A stretch of 64,000 bases of DNA from Rhodoferax sp. AJA081-3 (GTDB lineage Bacteria; Pseudomonadota; Gammaproteobacteria; Burkholderiales; Burkholderiaceae_C): assembly GCF_017798165.1 (NCBI RefSeq), contig NZ_CP059068.1, positions 3,162,001 through 3,226,000 on the forward strand. Direction: 5' to 3'. Below the pieces are notes generated by a model. That model did not search any database. It was not told the origin of the DNA and worked only from the letters and a program-made list of their open reading frames with translations. Numbering within the stretch: the stretch's first letter is position 1; the number at the start of each line of letters is the position of its first letter. Both the position numbers and the translations under genes were made by a program. Of the stretch, positions 9,431 through 17,285 are shown piece after piece.

Positions 9431-9694
9431 TCAGCGGTTCTCGGGCAGTTCGATCTTGACTTCCAGCACTTCCAGGTTGTCCTGGCGTTCCAGGTGGACC
9501 TTGATGTCGTTCTGGTTGATCTTGATGTATTTGCTGATCACGGCCACCAGCTCGGCCTGCAGGGCCGGCAGGTAGTCAGGCTCCGCCGCATTGCGGCCGC
9601 TGCGCTCGTGCGCCAGAATGATCTGCAGCCGCTCCTTGGCGACACTGGCAGTCTTCTTTTTCTCGCCCAGCAGGAAAGATAAAAACGATGCCAT
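9431..9694 (-). CDS. minE: Cell division topological specificity factor MinE
   Basis: An 87-residue MinE. It drives pole-to-pole oscillation of MinD by stimulating its ATPase, which keeps the division inhibitor away from mid-cell. The N-terminal amphipathic region (Ser-Phe-Leu-Ser-Phe-Leu), the Ala-x-Glu-Arg-Leu-Gln-Ile-Ile-Leu-Ala-His MinD-interaction segment and the C-terminal dimerisation domain are all recognisable. Its length is normal. It is the last gene of minC-minD-minE and follows minD after 3 bases. Confidence 0.97.
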   Translation of the reverse strand: MASFLSFLLGEKKKTASVAKERLQIILAHERSGRNAAEPDYLPALQAELVAVISKYIKINQNDIKVHLERQDNLEVLEVKIELPENR

Positions 9695-9697
9695 GGC

Positions 9698-10513
9698 TTA
9701 CTTCCCTCCGAACAGGCGCTTGAGCAGGCCTTGCTTGGGGGCTTCGGTAAAACGCATGGGTTTGTCCACGCCCATAAAACGGTCGATCACGTCCTTGTAG
9801 GCTTCCGAGACATCACTGCCCTGCATGTGCACAGCGGGCACACCCTGGTTCGACGCTTGCAAAACGGATTCGCTCTCTGGGATCACCCCAATGAGTTTGA
9901 TGCGCAGAATGTCCTGGATGTCTTCCAGTGACAGCATCTGCCCTTGGTCTACCCGCGTCGGGTTGTAGCGGGTGATCAGCAGGTGTTCCTTGATCGGGTC
10001 CAGGCCTTCGATGGCGCGTTTGGTCTTGCTGGCCAACATGCCCAGAATGCGATCCGAGTCGCGCACCGACGACACCTCGGGGTTGGTCACCACCAGTGCC
10101 TCGTCTGCAAAGTGCATGGCCATCAAAGCACCGGTCTCAATACCGGCGGGCGAGTCGCAGACGATGTATTCAAAGTCCATCGCGCCCAGGTCGTGCAGCA
10201 CCTTTTCGACGCCGGCCTGTGTCAGCGCGTCCTTGTCCCGCGTTTGGGAAGCGGCCAGCACAAACAGGTTGTCACACTGTTTGTCCTTGATCAGCGCCTG
10301 GTTCAGGTTGGCTTCGCCCTGGATCACGTTAATCAGGTCGTACACCACGCGGCGTTCACAACCCATGATCAGGTCCAGGTTGCGCAAACCCACATCAAAG
10401 TCGATGACCGCGGTCTTGTGGCCGCGCAGGGCCAGACCGGTTGCAAAACTGGCGCTGGTGGTGGTCTTGCCAACCCCACCTTTGCCGGAGGTGATCACAA
10501 TAATTCTTGCCAT
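9698..10513 (-). CDS. minD: Septum site-determining ATPase MinD
   Basis: A 271-residue MinD. The deviant Walker A motif KGGVGKTT is at residues 11-18, followed by the switch segments of the ParA/MinD family. The C terminus ends in the amphipathic membrane-targeting helix (Gly-Leu-Leu-Lys-Arg-Leu-Phe). It recruits MinC to the membrane and is released by MinE. The length equals that of typical beta- and gammaproteobacterial homologues. It is the middle gene of the operon, 46 bases downstream of minC. Confidence 0.98.
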   Translation of the reverse strand: MARIIVITSGKGGVGKTTTSASFATGLALRGHKTAVIDFDVGLRNLDLIMGCERRVVYDLINVIQGEANLNQALIKDKQCDNLFVLAASQTRDKDALTQAGVEKVLHDLGAMDFEYIVCDSPAGIETGALMAMHFADEALVVTNPEVSSVRDSDRILGMLASKTKRAIEGLDPIKEHLLITRYNPTRVDQGQMLSLEDIQDILRIKLIGVIPESESVLQASNQGVPAVHMQGSDVSEAYKDVIDRFMGVDKPMRFTEAPKQGLLKRLFGGK

Positions 10514-10559
10514 AAATGTCTATGCTTTCCAATGAAGGTGTTGTGCAGAACTCTGGTGT

Positions 10560-11357
10560 TCAGCTGTTCAAGGCTTCAATAATCAGTTTTTCCTGGCCGT
10601 CGTTGCTGAGCCGCACCTGCGCGGCCTTGCCTTGCACGTTCGGTGCCAGGGGGTTTTCGCTGGTGCGGTACACGCCAGCTATCGAAATCAGTTCAGGCTC
10701 CAGGCAGAGCGAAAAAATGCGCGCATTGGTATCGCCCCGGGCTCCCGCCATGGCCTTGCCACGCAAAGGGGCATACACATGGATATTGCCGTCGGCCACC
10801 ACTTCGGCGCCCTGGTTGACCATGGCCAGAACCACCAGGTCACAACCCCGGGCATAGACCTTCTGGCCTGAGCGCAGCGGCTTGTCCACCACCATGGTGG
10901 GCGGTGCGGGCATTTCGCGTACCACTTCATGCACAACCTCCCGCACGGTTTCCACGACATTGGCAACCGGTTCGGCCGCAGCAGGGGCCGGGCGGTTGCG
11001 GTGCACATCCGGCGGCGCCTCAACCAGGCCGACTGCCAAGGCGGCTGCCATCACCTCAGGGCTAGCACCCCGTGCGGCCACTGGCACCAGGCTGCAGGAG
11101 CGCAGCACCTTGAGCAAAGGCACCAGGTCAAAAATAGGCTCTTGTGGGTCCAGTTGCGAAAAATCGATGACCAAGGCGTCGTGGTCGAAGAAGTCGGGGC
11201 TTTCTCCGTCCGGTCCAAATTGCCGCAAAACATCGGCCGCCAGCACATCGCCGTCATTGGACTTCAACAGCAGCGCCACCAAGGGCAGTTGTGCACTCTT
11301 GATTTCGAACGATGCAGGCACTTGCCCAGCACTATGACCTGCAGAAGAAACGGACAT
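10560..11357 (-). CDS. minC: Septum site-determining protein MinC
   Basis: A 265-residue FtsZ inhibitor and first gene of minCDE. The N-terminal domain (about 1-110) is the FtsZ-binding domain. A Pro/Ala/Val-rich linker follows (about 110-160). The C-terminal beta-helix domain has the family pattern: an Arg-Ser-Gly-Gln segment, a Gly-Asp-x-x-Val-like turn and a Gly-Ala-Arg-Gly-Asp segment near residue 213. The start at 11357 faces a 440-bp non-coding region that must contain the operon promoter. The extended linker is usual in Burkholderiales. Confidence 0.95.
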   Translation of the reverse strand: MSVSSAGHSAGQVPASFEIKSAQLPLVALLLKSNDGDVLAADVLRQFGPDGESPDFFDHDALVIDFSQLDPQEPIFDLVPLLKVLRSCSLVPVAARGASPEVMAAALAVGLVEAPPDVHRNRPAPAAAEPVANVVETVREVVHEVVREMPAPPTMVVDKPLRSGQKVYARGCDLVVLAMVNQGAEVVADGNIHVYAPLRGKAMAGARGDTNARIFSLCLEPELISIAGVYRTSENPLAPNVQGKAAQVRLSNDGQEKLIIEALNS

Positions 11358-11562
11358 GAAAAAGAATAAAGACGGCGGCGTGGAATAAAAACGTGGACGG
11401 CAAACCCGAAGTCGGCGAATCTTACTTGATTGACGGGCTTAAAACGCCACGCTTGCCAGCTTCTTTTTGGCAGTAATCCAAAGGGCCACACAGACCGTGG
11501 AAAACTTCTTTTTTCCAGGCCGACTTGTTCTCTCCTATTGTCTTAATGTCTTATATAAAAGG

Positions 11563-11574
11563 TAGTAGTAGTAG
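11563..11574 (+). repeat. (TAG)4 run beside AT-rich stretch, DnaA-trio-like
   Basis: Four perfect TAG triplets directly follow TTATATAAAAGG. Origins described with DnaA-trios carry repeated triplets of this type between an AT-rich unwinding element and a DnaA box. The same string could be a chance microsatellite. Confidence 0.5.
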
Positions 11575-11710
11575 ATAAGCTTTGCCATTTTGTGTGCACA
11601 AGCCATTTTTCTCTTTTTAAATCAATGGCTTACGTAGCCTCAACGCCTGTGTGCCACTGTGCTTCTGCCATGCACACAAAACATGAACAACTTTTGATTT
11701 TCCAGGCTGG

Positions 11711-11749
11711 CTGTGGATAACCCATGGCTTATGCCAGATCTATCCACAG
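11711..11749. promoter_or_regulatory. Paired inverted DnaA-box-like sites
   Basis: TGTGGATAA at 11712-11720 is the exact complement of the TTATCCACA DnaA consensus. CTATCCACA at 11740-11748 has one mismatch. Together they form a perfect 9-bp inverted repeat (CTGTGGATA / TATCCACAG) with a 21-base spacer. They could bind DnaA, in an origin or as a regulatory site for either flanking gene. Confidence 0.6.
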
Positions 11750-11797
11750 CTTTATGCTTTGACAGAACGTCTTGCCAGGGGTGTAGAGTTCAGCCCC

Positions 11798-12751
11798 ATG
11801 AAACTCATTCTTCGAATCCTGGGCGTTGTGTTGATCGCCTGCTGTGTATTTGCCGTGGCTGGCATTCTGGCTACCTGGGCACCCGACAGGCCCGTGTCGG
11901 CACTGACAGCCCGCTGGGCCCAAGCGCCGTCCCAATTTATAGAGGTCGATGGCATGCAGGTGCATCTGCGCGACGAAGGCCCGCGCGATGACCCCCTGCC
12001 CATTGTGTTGCTGCACGGCACGTCGGCCAGCCTGCACACCTGGGACGGCTGGGTGCAAAACCTCAGTGGCCAGCGCCGCGTGATCCGGTTCGACCTGCCA
12101 GCTTTCGGTTTGACAGGCCCCAACCCCAACAACGACTATTCCATTGCAGCCTATGTACGCCTGGTGGTTGGCGTGGTCGACAAGCTGGGCGCCAAACAGT
12201 TTGTGTTGGCTGGCAATTCGCTGGGTGGCCAGATTGCCTGGGGCACGGCGTTGGCCCATCCGCAGCGGGTTGGCAAACTGGTGCTGATTGATGCGGCGGG
12301 TTACCCGTTCCAACCCACATCTATACCCATAGGTTTCAAGATTGCCCGCATGCCGGGTGTCAGGCTTTTGATGGAACAGGTGCTGCCCCGTGGGATTGTC
12401 GACAGCAGTGTGCGCAATGTGTATGGTGATCCGGCCAAGGTCACCCCTGAGCTGGTGGACCGTTATTACGAACTGACCCTGCGTGCTGGCAACCGCAAGG
12501 CACTGGCCTACCGCATGGACCAGCGACTGAGTGGGGATGATGCAGGTATCAAGAGCCTGAAAGTACCTACGTTGATACTGTGGGGTGCCAAAGACAGGCT
12601 CATCCCCTTGGACAGTGCGGAACGTTTTGCGGCAGACATTCAGGGCTCTAAATTGGTGGTGTTTGATGCGCTGGGCCATGTACCCCATGAAGAAGATGCG
12701 CAAAAAACGGTGGAAGTATTCAAGGCCTTTCTGGCCGCGCCCTCCCGCTGA
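11798..12751 (+). CDS. Membrane-anchored alpha/beta hydrolase
   Basis: A 317-residue alpha/beta hydrolase. The catalytic Ser sits in Gly-Asn-Ser-Leu-Gly-Gly. The oxyanion region is His-Gly-Thr-Ser. The Asp lies in Gly-Ala-Lys-Asp-Arg-Leu and the His in Leu-Gly-His-Val-Pro-His near the C terminus. The N-terminal 25 residues form one hydrophobic helix, so the enzyme is either anchored or secreted. I prefer the ATG at 11798 over the upstream in-frame 11759, because the protein then begins directly with this helix. The substrate is unknown. It is a monocistronic rightward gene. Confidence 0.88.
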   Translation: MKLILRILGVVLIACCVFAVAGILATWAPDRPVSALTARWAQAPSQFIEVDGMQVHLRDEGPRDDPLPIVLLHGTSASLHTWDGWVQNLSGQRRVIRFDLPAFGLTGPNPNNDYSIAAYVRLVVGVVDKLGAKQFVLAGNSLGGQIAWGTALAHPQRVGKLVLIDAAGYPFQPTSIPIGFKIARMPGVRLLMEQVLPRGIVDSSVRNVYGDPAKVTPELVDRYYELTLRAGNRKALAYRMDQRLSGDDAGIKSLKVPTLILWGAKDRLIPLDSAERFAADIQGSKLVVFDALGHVPHEEDAQKTVEVFKAFLAAPSR

Positions 12752-12789
12752 AACCATCCCGGTTGGAAATGGTGTTTAAATAGTGATTC

Positions 12790-12833
12790 AAGCCCCCGCG
12801 CATAGTGCGTAATAAGCTATTCTTTTTATAGCA
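12790..12833 (+). repeat. Dispersed palindromic repeat, copy 1
   Basis: This copy contains the core AGCCCCCG followed by a GCTAT...ATAGC inverted repeat (12816-12832) with a 7-base T-rich loop. It ends 11 bases before the start of the diguanylate cyclase gene. It matches the layout of six other copies in the window. Confidence 0.7.
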
Positions 12834-12844
12834 GGTGTCGTGCC

Positions 12845-14389
12845 ATGAGTGAAAAAAAGCCCTTTGAAATTGCGCGTGAAACGCTCAAGCAACTGACGCT
12901 GCAAAAGCTGCCCCCCACACCCGCCAACTACCTGGCCATTTACAACGAAATTGCGGGCATCCCGGTGATTGCCCCCTTTCCTGCCGATATCCTGCGCGAC
13001 ATCTCCAAGTCACTCCCGGTCAAAACGCCTGGGCAGCAAAAACAGAGGGGTCTGCTGGACTACGCCATCGACCGTTTGAACTGGGACGGTGTCAAAACCG
13101 CGCTGGTGGCTTACGGCAGTTTTGCCCCTTTGACCGGTGGAGACGACACGCCGGTCGCTGCTGCACCCAAAACAGGTTTAAACGCCACGGCGCCTGCATT
13201 AACGACGGAGTTCTTGAGCCAGTTGGGTCGGCTGATTGAGTACACACAACCCGCATTGGGAACAGACGACGAACGTTTTGGCGAGTTGAGCAAAACGCTG
13301 ACCAGCGCCCTGCGCCAAAGTGGCTCCGATATCCTGGCGCTCAAGAGCATGTTGCTCAGCTACAGCGACCGTGTCTCTTTTGTGGCCGAAGACCAGGCCG
13401 AGATCAAAAAAGCCCTGCTCAAACTCCTGCACATGGTGTTTGAAAACATTGCAGACCTGAGCCTGGACGAGCAATGGCTCAAGGGCCAGATGGATGCGTT
13501 GATGGAAGCGTCCACCCCGCCCCTCACCTTGCGCCGTCTGGACGATGTGGAGCGCCGTTTGAAGGACGTCATCTTCAAACAAAAAAATGCCAAAGAACAT
13601 GCGCTGCAGGCCCAAAACGAAATGCGCGACATGTTGGCCGCGTTTATCGACCGCCTGTCGGACATGGCCAAGTCCACGGGCACATTCCACGAGAAGCTGG
13701 AAGAAAACGCCCGCCAGATCGAACAGGCCAAAACCCTCGCCGAAATTGCGCCGGTCTTGAAGGAAGTGGTCAGTGCCACCCGCAACATGGCCAGCCAAAG
13801 CAAGACCTCGGGCGACGAGCTGCAGATCATGCGCGACCGCGCCATCCAGACCGACGCCGAACTGGTGAAGTTACACCAGGAGCTGGACCGTGTCAGCACA
13901 CAGGCCCGCCACGACCCCTTGACCGGTGCACTCAACCGCAAGGGTCTGGAAGAGGCCGTAGAGCGCGAAATCTCCAGCGTGCGGCGCAAGGAAACACCGT
14001 TGTGCATGGCCCTGCTTGATATCGACAACTTCAAAAAACTCAACGACACCATGGGTCACGCCACCGGGGATATTGCCCTGGCCCATTTGGCCAAGGTGGC
14101 GCGCGAGTGTATGCGTCCGCAGGACACGCTGGCCCGTTATGGCGGCGAGGAGTTTGTGATTTTGCTGCCCGACACACCGCTGGACAAAGGCATTGAAGCC
14201 ATGACCCGCCTGCAGCGTGAGCTGACCAAAAAATTCTTCCTGGCAGGCACGGAAAAAATGCTCATCACCTTTAGTGCCGGCGTGGCCCAACTCGCCCCCG
14301 ATGAGACCGGCAGTGATGCCATCCGGCGGGCCGACAAGGCCATGTACCTGGCCAAACGTGCCGGTAAAAACCGGGTACTGGGCGCCTAA
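12845..14389 (+). CDS. Diguanylate cyclase (GGDEF), cytoplasmic
   Basis: A 514-residue protein with a C-terminal GGDEF domain that makes cyclic di-GMP from two GTP. The active site reads Gly-Gly-Glu-Glu-Phe near residue 434. An Arg-Pro-Gln-Asp I-site lies exactly five residues upstream, so product inhibition is expected. Residues 1-350 have no membrane helix. They are largely helical, with a long charged coiled-coil-like stretch (about 230-350) leading into the cyclase, and probably act as a sensory or dimerisation module. The domain resembles the DgcP-type N terminus only loosely, so the signal is unknown. Confidence 0.93.
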   Translation: MSEKKPFEIARETLKQLTLQKLPPTPANYLAIYNEIAGIPVIAPFPADILRDISKSLPVKTPGQQKQRGLLDYAIDRLNWDGVKTALVAYGSFAPLTGGDDTPVAAAPKTGLNATAPALTTEFLSQLGRLIEYTQPALGTDDERFGELSKTLTSALRQSGSDILALKSMLLSYSDRVSFVAEDQAEIKKALLKLLHMVFENIADLSLDEQWLKGQMDALMEASTPPLTLRRLDDVERRLKDVIFKQKNAKEHALQAQNEMRDMLAAFIDRLSDMAKSTGTFHEKLEENARQIEQAKTLAEIAPVLKEVVSATRNMASQSKTSGDELQIMRDRAIQTDAELVKLHQELDRVSTQARHDPLTGALNRKGLEEAVEREISSVRRKETPLCMALLDIDNFKKLNDTMGHATGDIALAHLAKVARECMRPQDTLARYGGEEFVILLPDTPLDKGIEAMTRLQRELTKKFFLAGTEKMLITFSAGVAQLAPDETGSDAIRRADKAMYLAKRAGKNRVLGA

Positions 14390-14412
14390 CGCGCAATACA
14401 AGGAACACAGCC

Positions 14413-14991
14413 ATGGTTTATCTGATAGCCGGATTGTGTATTTTTCTGGGGGTTCATTCGGTGCGGATCGTTGCCGACGGGTGGCGCACCCAGATGCTGC
14501 AGCGTGCCGGTGAAGGTGCGTACAAGGGGCTGTATTCACTGGCCTCCGTGCTGGGGTTTGGCCTCATCGTGTATGGCTTTGGTGTGGCGCGCGAGACCCC
14601 GGTCATGTTGTGGATGCCACCGGTAGGCATGCGCCACGCTGCCTCGTTGCTCACCCTGGTGGCCTTTGTGTTTCTGGCAGCAGCCTATGTGCCGCGCAAC
14701 AGCATCAAGGCGCGGGTGCACCATCCTATGGTGCTGGGGGTCAAATCCTGGGCGCTGGCGCATCTGTTGTCCAACGGCAGCGTTGCACATATGGTGTTGT
14801 TTGGTGCCTTCTTGGCCTGGGGCGTGGCGAACTACATTGCGGCGCGCAAACGCGACCGTGTGGCCGCCACACAATACCCGCCCGGCACGGTGGCCGCAAC
14901 CGCGGTGACCGTGGTTGTGGGTGTGCTGGTGTGGGCAGCCTTTGCCTTCAAGCTGCATGGCTTGCTGATTGGCATCCGCCCCTTTGGGTAA
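14413..14991 (+). CDS. NnrU family membrane protein
   Basis: A 192-residue integral membrane protein with five or six predicted helices. The family hallmark is visible at about residues 98-120: His-His-Pro-Met-Leu-like (HHPMVLGVKSWALAHLLSNG). NnrU proteins were first described in denitrification gene clusters (nitric oxide metabolism) and are also related to carotenoid-isomerase-like membrane proteins. Here the gene stands apart from any nitrogen-oxide reductase, 23 bases after the diguanylate cyclase. The function in this organism is unproven. Confidence 0.88.
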   Translation: MVYLIAGLCIFLGVHSVRIVADGWRTQMLQRAGEGAYKGLYSLASVLGFGLIVYGFGVARETPVMLWMPPVGMRHAASLLTLVAFVFLAAAYVPRNSIKARVHHPMVLGVKSWALAHLLSNGSVAHMVLFGAFLAWGVANYIAARKRDRVAATQYPPGTVAATAVTVVVGVLVWAAFAFKLHGLLIGIRPFG

Positions 14992-15011
14992 ACGGCGATT
15001 CGTGGTCTGCG

Positions 15012-15221
15012 CTACCGCGTCAGATACCACTGGATGAGGTACTTGGCCACAAAACCCACCATGCCAAACGCCAGGGCCAAAAACAGTACAAAGGTACCAA
15101 ACTTGCCGGCCTTGGACTCCCATGCCAGCTGCCCCACAATAAAAACCATGTACAGCATGAAGCCGCCCACGCCGAAGGTGAGGCCAAAGCTGGCGATCTG
15201 CGCTTCTGTAAAACCAAACAT
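15012..15221 (-). CDS. DUF2788 small membrane protein
   Basis: A 69-residue protein with two hydrophobic helices, starting Met-Phe-Gly-Phe-Thr-Glu-Ala-Gln. The sequence matches my recollection of the DUF2788 family, which is widespread in beta- and gammaproteobacteria and has no known function. It overlaps the end of the upstream DUF2189-like gene by one base and is probably co-translated with it. Confidence 0.8.
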   Translation of the reverse strand: MFGFTEAQIASFGLTFGVGGFMLYMVFIVGQLAWESKAGKFGTFVLFLALAFGMVGFVAKYLIQWYLTR

Positions 15222-16066
15222 CAGCGGGCTCCGCTGCTGGGTGCGGCTGTAGCCACCGGCTCACGCAAGGGCAGCTTGCTGGCATCGACCAGATCGCGGT
15301 AGGCATGCCAGCTGGCGTGGCCCAGCATGGGTATCACCACCACCAAACCCAGCAACAAAGACCCCAGGCCCAGCAGCGTAAACCCCATGATCAGCGCCGC
15401 CCATAGCGCCATGGGAATGGGGTTGACCAGCACGGTCTGCCAACTGGTCAACACCGCTTGCAGCAGGGTAACGCGACGGTCCAGCAACAAGGGCATGGAC
15501 ACCACACTGGAGGCAAACATAGGCGCTGCCATCACACCACCCATGGCCAGCCATAACTCGAACAACCATCCGTCCTGCGCCAGCACCACATGGTGCACAA
15601 AGTCCAGCGGACTCAAGATGGGTACCGGTGCCAACAGCGTGATGAGTGCGGCCGAGGTCAGCACCCAGCCTGTTGCCGCCAGGGCCAGCAGCGCACCAAA
15701 CTGAACCATGCACCAGTAGTCGTTGCCCCATTTGTTGAAGTGGCTGCTCTGCCAGTTCAACCAGGTTCTGAGCACCACCTGGATGTCAGCCTTTTCGCCG
15801 TGCTCCAGCGCACGGCTTAAGGCGTACAGGCTGGTTGCCAGTACAGGCGCCACCACCAGGAAGCCCGACAAAGCACCCGCCAGCAGCCAGAATTTCTGGT
15901 GTGCAATGGCCACAATGGCCGCCCCCACCACAGCCAGCGCCAGACCATGCGCAAAGCTGATCCAGCCCACCCGGGTCATGTCACGCCAGGCCAGAACCAG
16001 CCAAACCAAAGGCCGTAGGGGCGAAATATTGCGTATGCCAGGGAGGGGGTGTGCGGTTGGGGGCAT
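15221..16066 (-). CDS. DUF2189-like polytopic membrane protein
   Basis: A 281-residue inner-membrane protein with about six transmembrane helices. The opening (Pro-x-x-Arg-x-Ile-x-x-Leu-x-Pro, Trp-Leu-x-x-Ala-Trp-x-Asp) and the Ser-Arg-x-Leu-Glu-x-Gly-Glu loop near residue 90 are typical of DUF2189 proteins, sometimes annotated as cytochrome c oxidase-associated membrane proteins. No heme ligands stand out. It forms a two-gene leftward unit with the DUF2788 gene. Confidence 0.8.
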   Translation of the reverse strand: MPPTAHPLPGIRNISPLRPLVWLVLAWRDMTRVGWISFAHGLALAVVGAAIVAIAHQKFWLLAGALSGFLVVAPVLATSLYALSRALEHGEKADIQVVLRTWLNWQSSHFNKWGNDYWCMVQFGALLALAATGWVLTSAALITLLAPVPILSPLDFVHHVVLAQDGWLFELWLAMGGVMAAPMFASSVVSMPLLLDRRVTLLQAVLTSWQTVLVNPIPMALWAALIMGFTLLGLGSLLLGLVVVIPMLGHASWHAYRDLVDASKLPLREPVATAAPSSGAR

Positions 16067-16177
16067 GGGTGGTGGAGCGTGGGTGTGCGGTGCAAAGTAA
16101 GCGCACGGCCACTATAGCGGCTCGTTCTGCGGGTGGCCGACCATAATGGCTGCTTTCACCCGCAGGAGACCTTGCAC

Positions 16178-16543
16178 ATGCCGCGTTCCATTCTCGAAGA
16201 ATCCCGTATCCACCCTGCCATCCGGGAGCGGGTGGCTGCCAGCCAGCACAACATCGTGAAGGAAGTGCAGGCTGCCGTGGCCCAACATGCGGTGGTGGTG
16301 GTGGGAATGGCCATGAACCCGTTTCCCAAAAAGGCACGCAAGCTGCTGGATGCGGCTGGCATTTCTTACCATTACCTCGAATACGGCAACTACTTCAAAC
16401 TCTGGCGCCAGCGCAACGCACTAAAAATGTGGACCGGTTGGCCCACATTCCCCATGGTTTTTGTCAAAGGCACCCTGGTTGGGGGTGCCGATGACCTGAA
16501 GAAGCTGATGGCCAGCGGCGAGTTCAAGACCCTGCTGGGCTAA
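16178..16543 (+). CDS. Glutaredoxin-fold protein lacking active-site cysteines
   Basis: A 121-residue protein built like a monothiol glutaredoxin. It has Val-Val-Val-Val-Gly-Met-Ala-Met-Asn-Pro-Phe-Pro-Lys-Lys-Ala-Arg where an active Grx has Cys-Pro-Phe/Tyr-Cys or Cys-Gly-Phe-Ser, followed by Trp-Pro-Thr-Phe-Pro-Met-Val-Phe-Val-Lys-Gly (the TVP/cis-Pro region) and Gly-Gly-Ala-Asp-Asp. The catalytic cysteines are replaced by Asn and Pro, and I see no cysteine in the whole protein. The ATG at 16178 follows AGGAG at 9 bases; the in-frame ATG at 16133 is less likely. It cannot do thiol redox chemistry in the usual way. A binding or structural role is inference. Confidence 0.82.
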   Translation: MPRSILEESRIHPAIRERVAASQHNIVKEVQAAVAQHAVVVVGMAMNPFPKKARKLLDAAGISYHYLEYGNYFKLWRQRNALKMWTGWPTFPMVFVKGTLVGGADDLKKLMASGEFKTLLG

Positions 16544-16545
16544 GC

Positions 16546-17088
16546 CTATTTGCTGTCACCGTGGTGCCCACCGCGGTGTCCGCCATGGTGGCGGCCCATG
16601 CGGGCGTGTTCGGCGTCAAACGCCTTCTTCTGGTCGGCGTTCAGTGCGGCATAAAAGACCTTGGTGGCCTCTTCGCGCTTGTCCATGGCGGCCGTGCGCT
16701 CCGCCATGTGCTGGGTGCGCAGAGCACGCATTTTGTCAATGCGCTCGGGTGTCGTCAGCTTGGCCAACTCTGCGCGGTCCGGGCGCTGGTGGTCCATACG
16801 GGCAGGCGGCTTCATCGCGGTGGTAAAGGCCGTCCAGGCACCTTCCTGCTCGGCTGTCACTTTGAGTTTGGCTTTCAGCTCGGCCATGCGTTTGGCGACC
16901 ATGGCTTCCCGTTTGGCGGGGTCCATCTTGCCGTGTTTGCCACCCATGGCACCGTGCTGGTGGTTGGCTCCGCTGGCCGCCATGGCGGGTGCACGGGCAG
17001 CTTCTGGTGAGGTGGTCTGGGCCGATGCGGCGAAACCGGCGCTAGCCAGCAAGCCTGCGAGGATGAGGGATGTGATACCGGATTTCAT
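16546..17088 (-). CDS. Spy/CpxP-like periplasmic protein
   Basis: A 180-residue protein with a cleavable signal peptide (about 1-23, ending Ala-Ser-Ala-Gln). The mature part is helical and charged, with two LTxxQ-family segments (Lys-Val-Thr-Ala-Glu-Gln-Glu near 80, Leu-Asn-Ala-Asp-Gln-Lys-Lys near 150). Both the N-terminal linker and the C-terminal tail are rich in His and Gly, which may bind metal ions. Family members act as ATP-independent periplasmic chaperones or envelope-stress sensors. It converges on the glutaredoxin-fold gene with a 2-base gap. Confidence 0.83.
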   Translation of the reverse strand: MKSGITSLILAGLLASAGFAASAQTTSPEAARAPAMAASGANHQHGAMGGKHGKMDPAKREAMVAKRMAELKAKLKVTAEQEGAWTAFTTAMKPPARMDHQRPDRAELAKLTTPERIDKMRALRTQHMAERTAAMDKREEATKVFYAALNADQKKAFDAEHARMGRHHGGHRGGHHGDSK

Positions 17089-17285
17089 GGTGACTTCCTT
17101 GTGGTGAGTCTGCCGCAGGAATTGCGATCAGAGTGAAGGCAGTGTGCGCGTCCCGTGTATCCGCAGCATTGCCTGCACATAACGCTTTGTAAAGATGGAT
17201 GGCCCCCACCCTCCACAGCTTTGTGGGTTGATGCGTTGACAATACACCCTCTCTTGAGAATTTCAATATTGGCAAAGGCAAACAC

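Larger units (their letters stand above)
11358..11797. other. 440-bp non-coding region with origin-like features
   Basis: This is the longest gap between genes in the window, and it lies between the divergent minC and a hydrolase gene. It is visibly AT-richer than its surroundings from about 11510 to 11710. It contains an AT stretch (TTATATAAAA, 11551-11560), four tandem TAG trinucleotides (11563-11574), a near-palindrome TTGTGTGCACAA (11590-11601), an 8-bp inverted repeat AAGCCATT/AATGGCTT (11600-11607 and 11624-11631), and two DnaA-box-like nonamers at 11712-11720 and 11740-11748. No open frame, tRNA or riboswitch fold is apparent. It must also hold the minC promoter. Confidence 0.6.
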
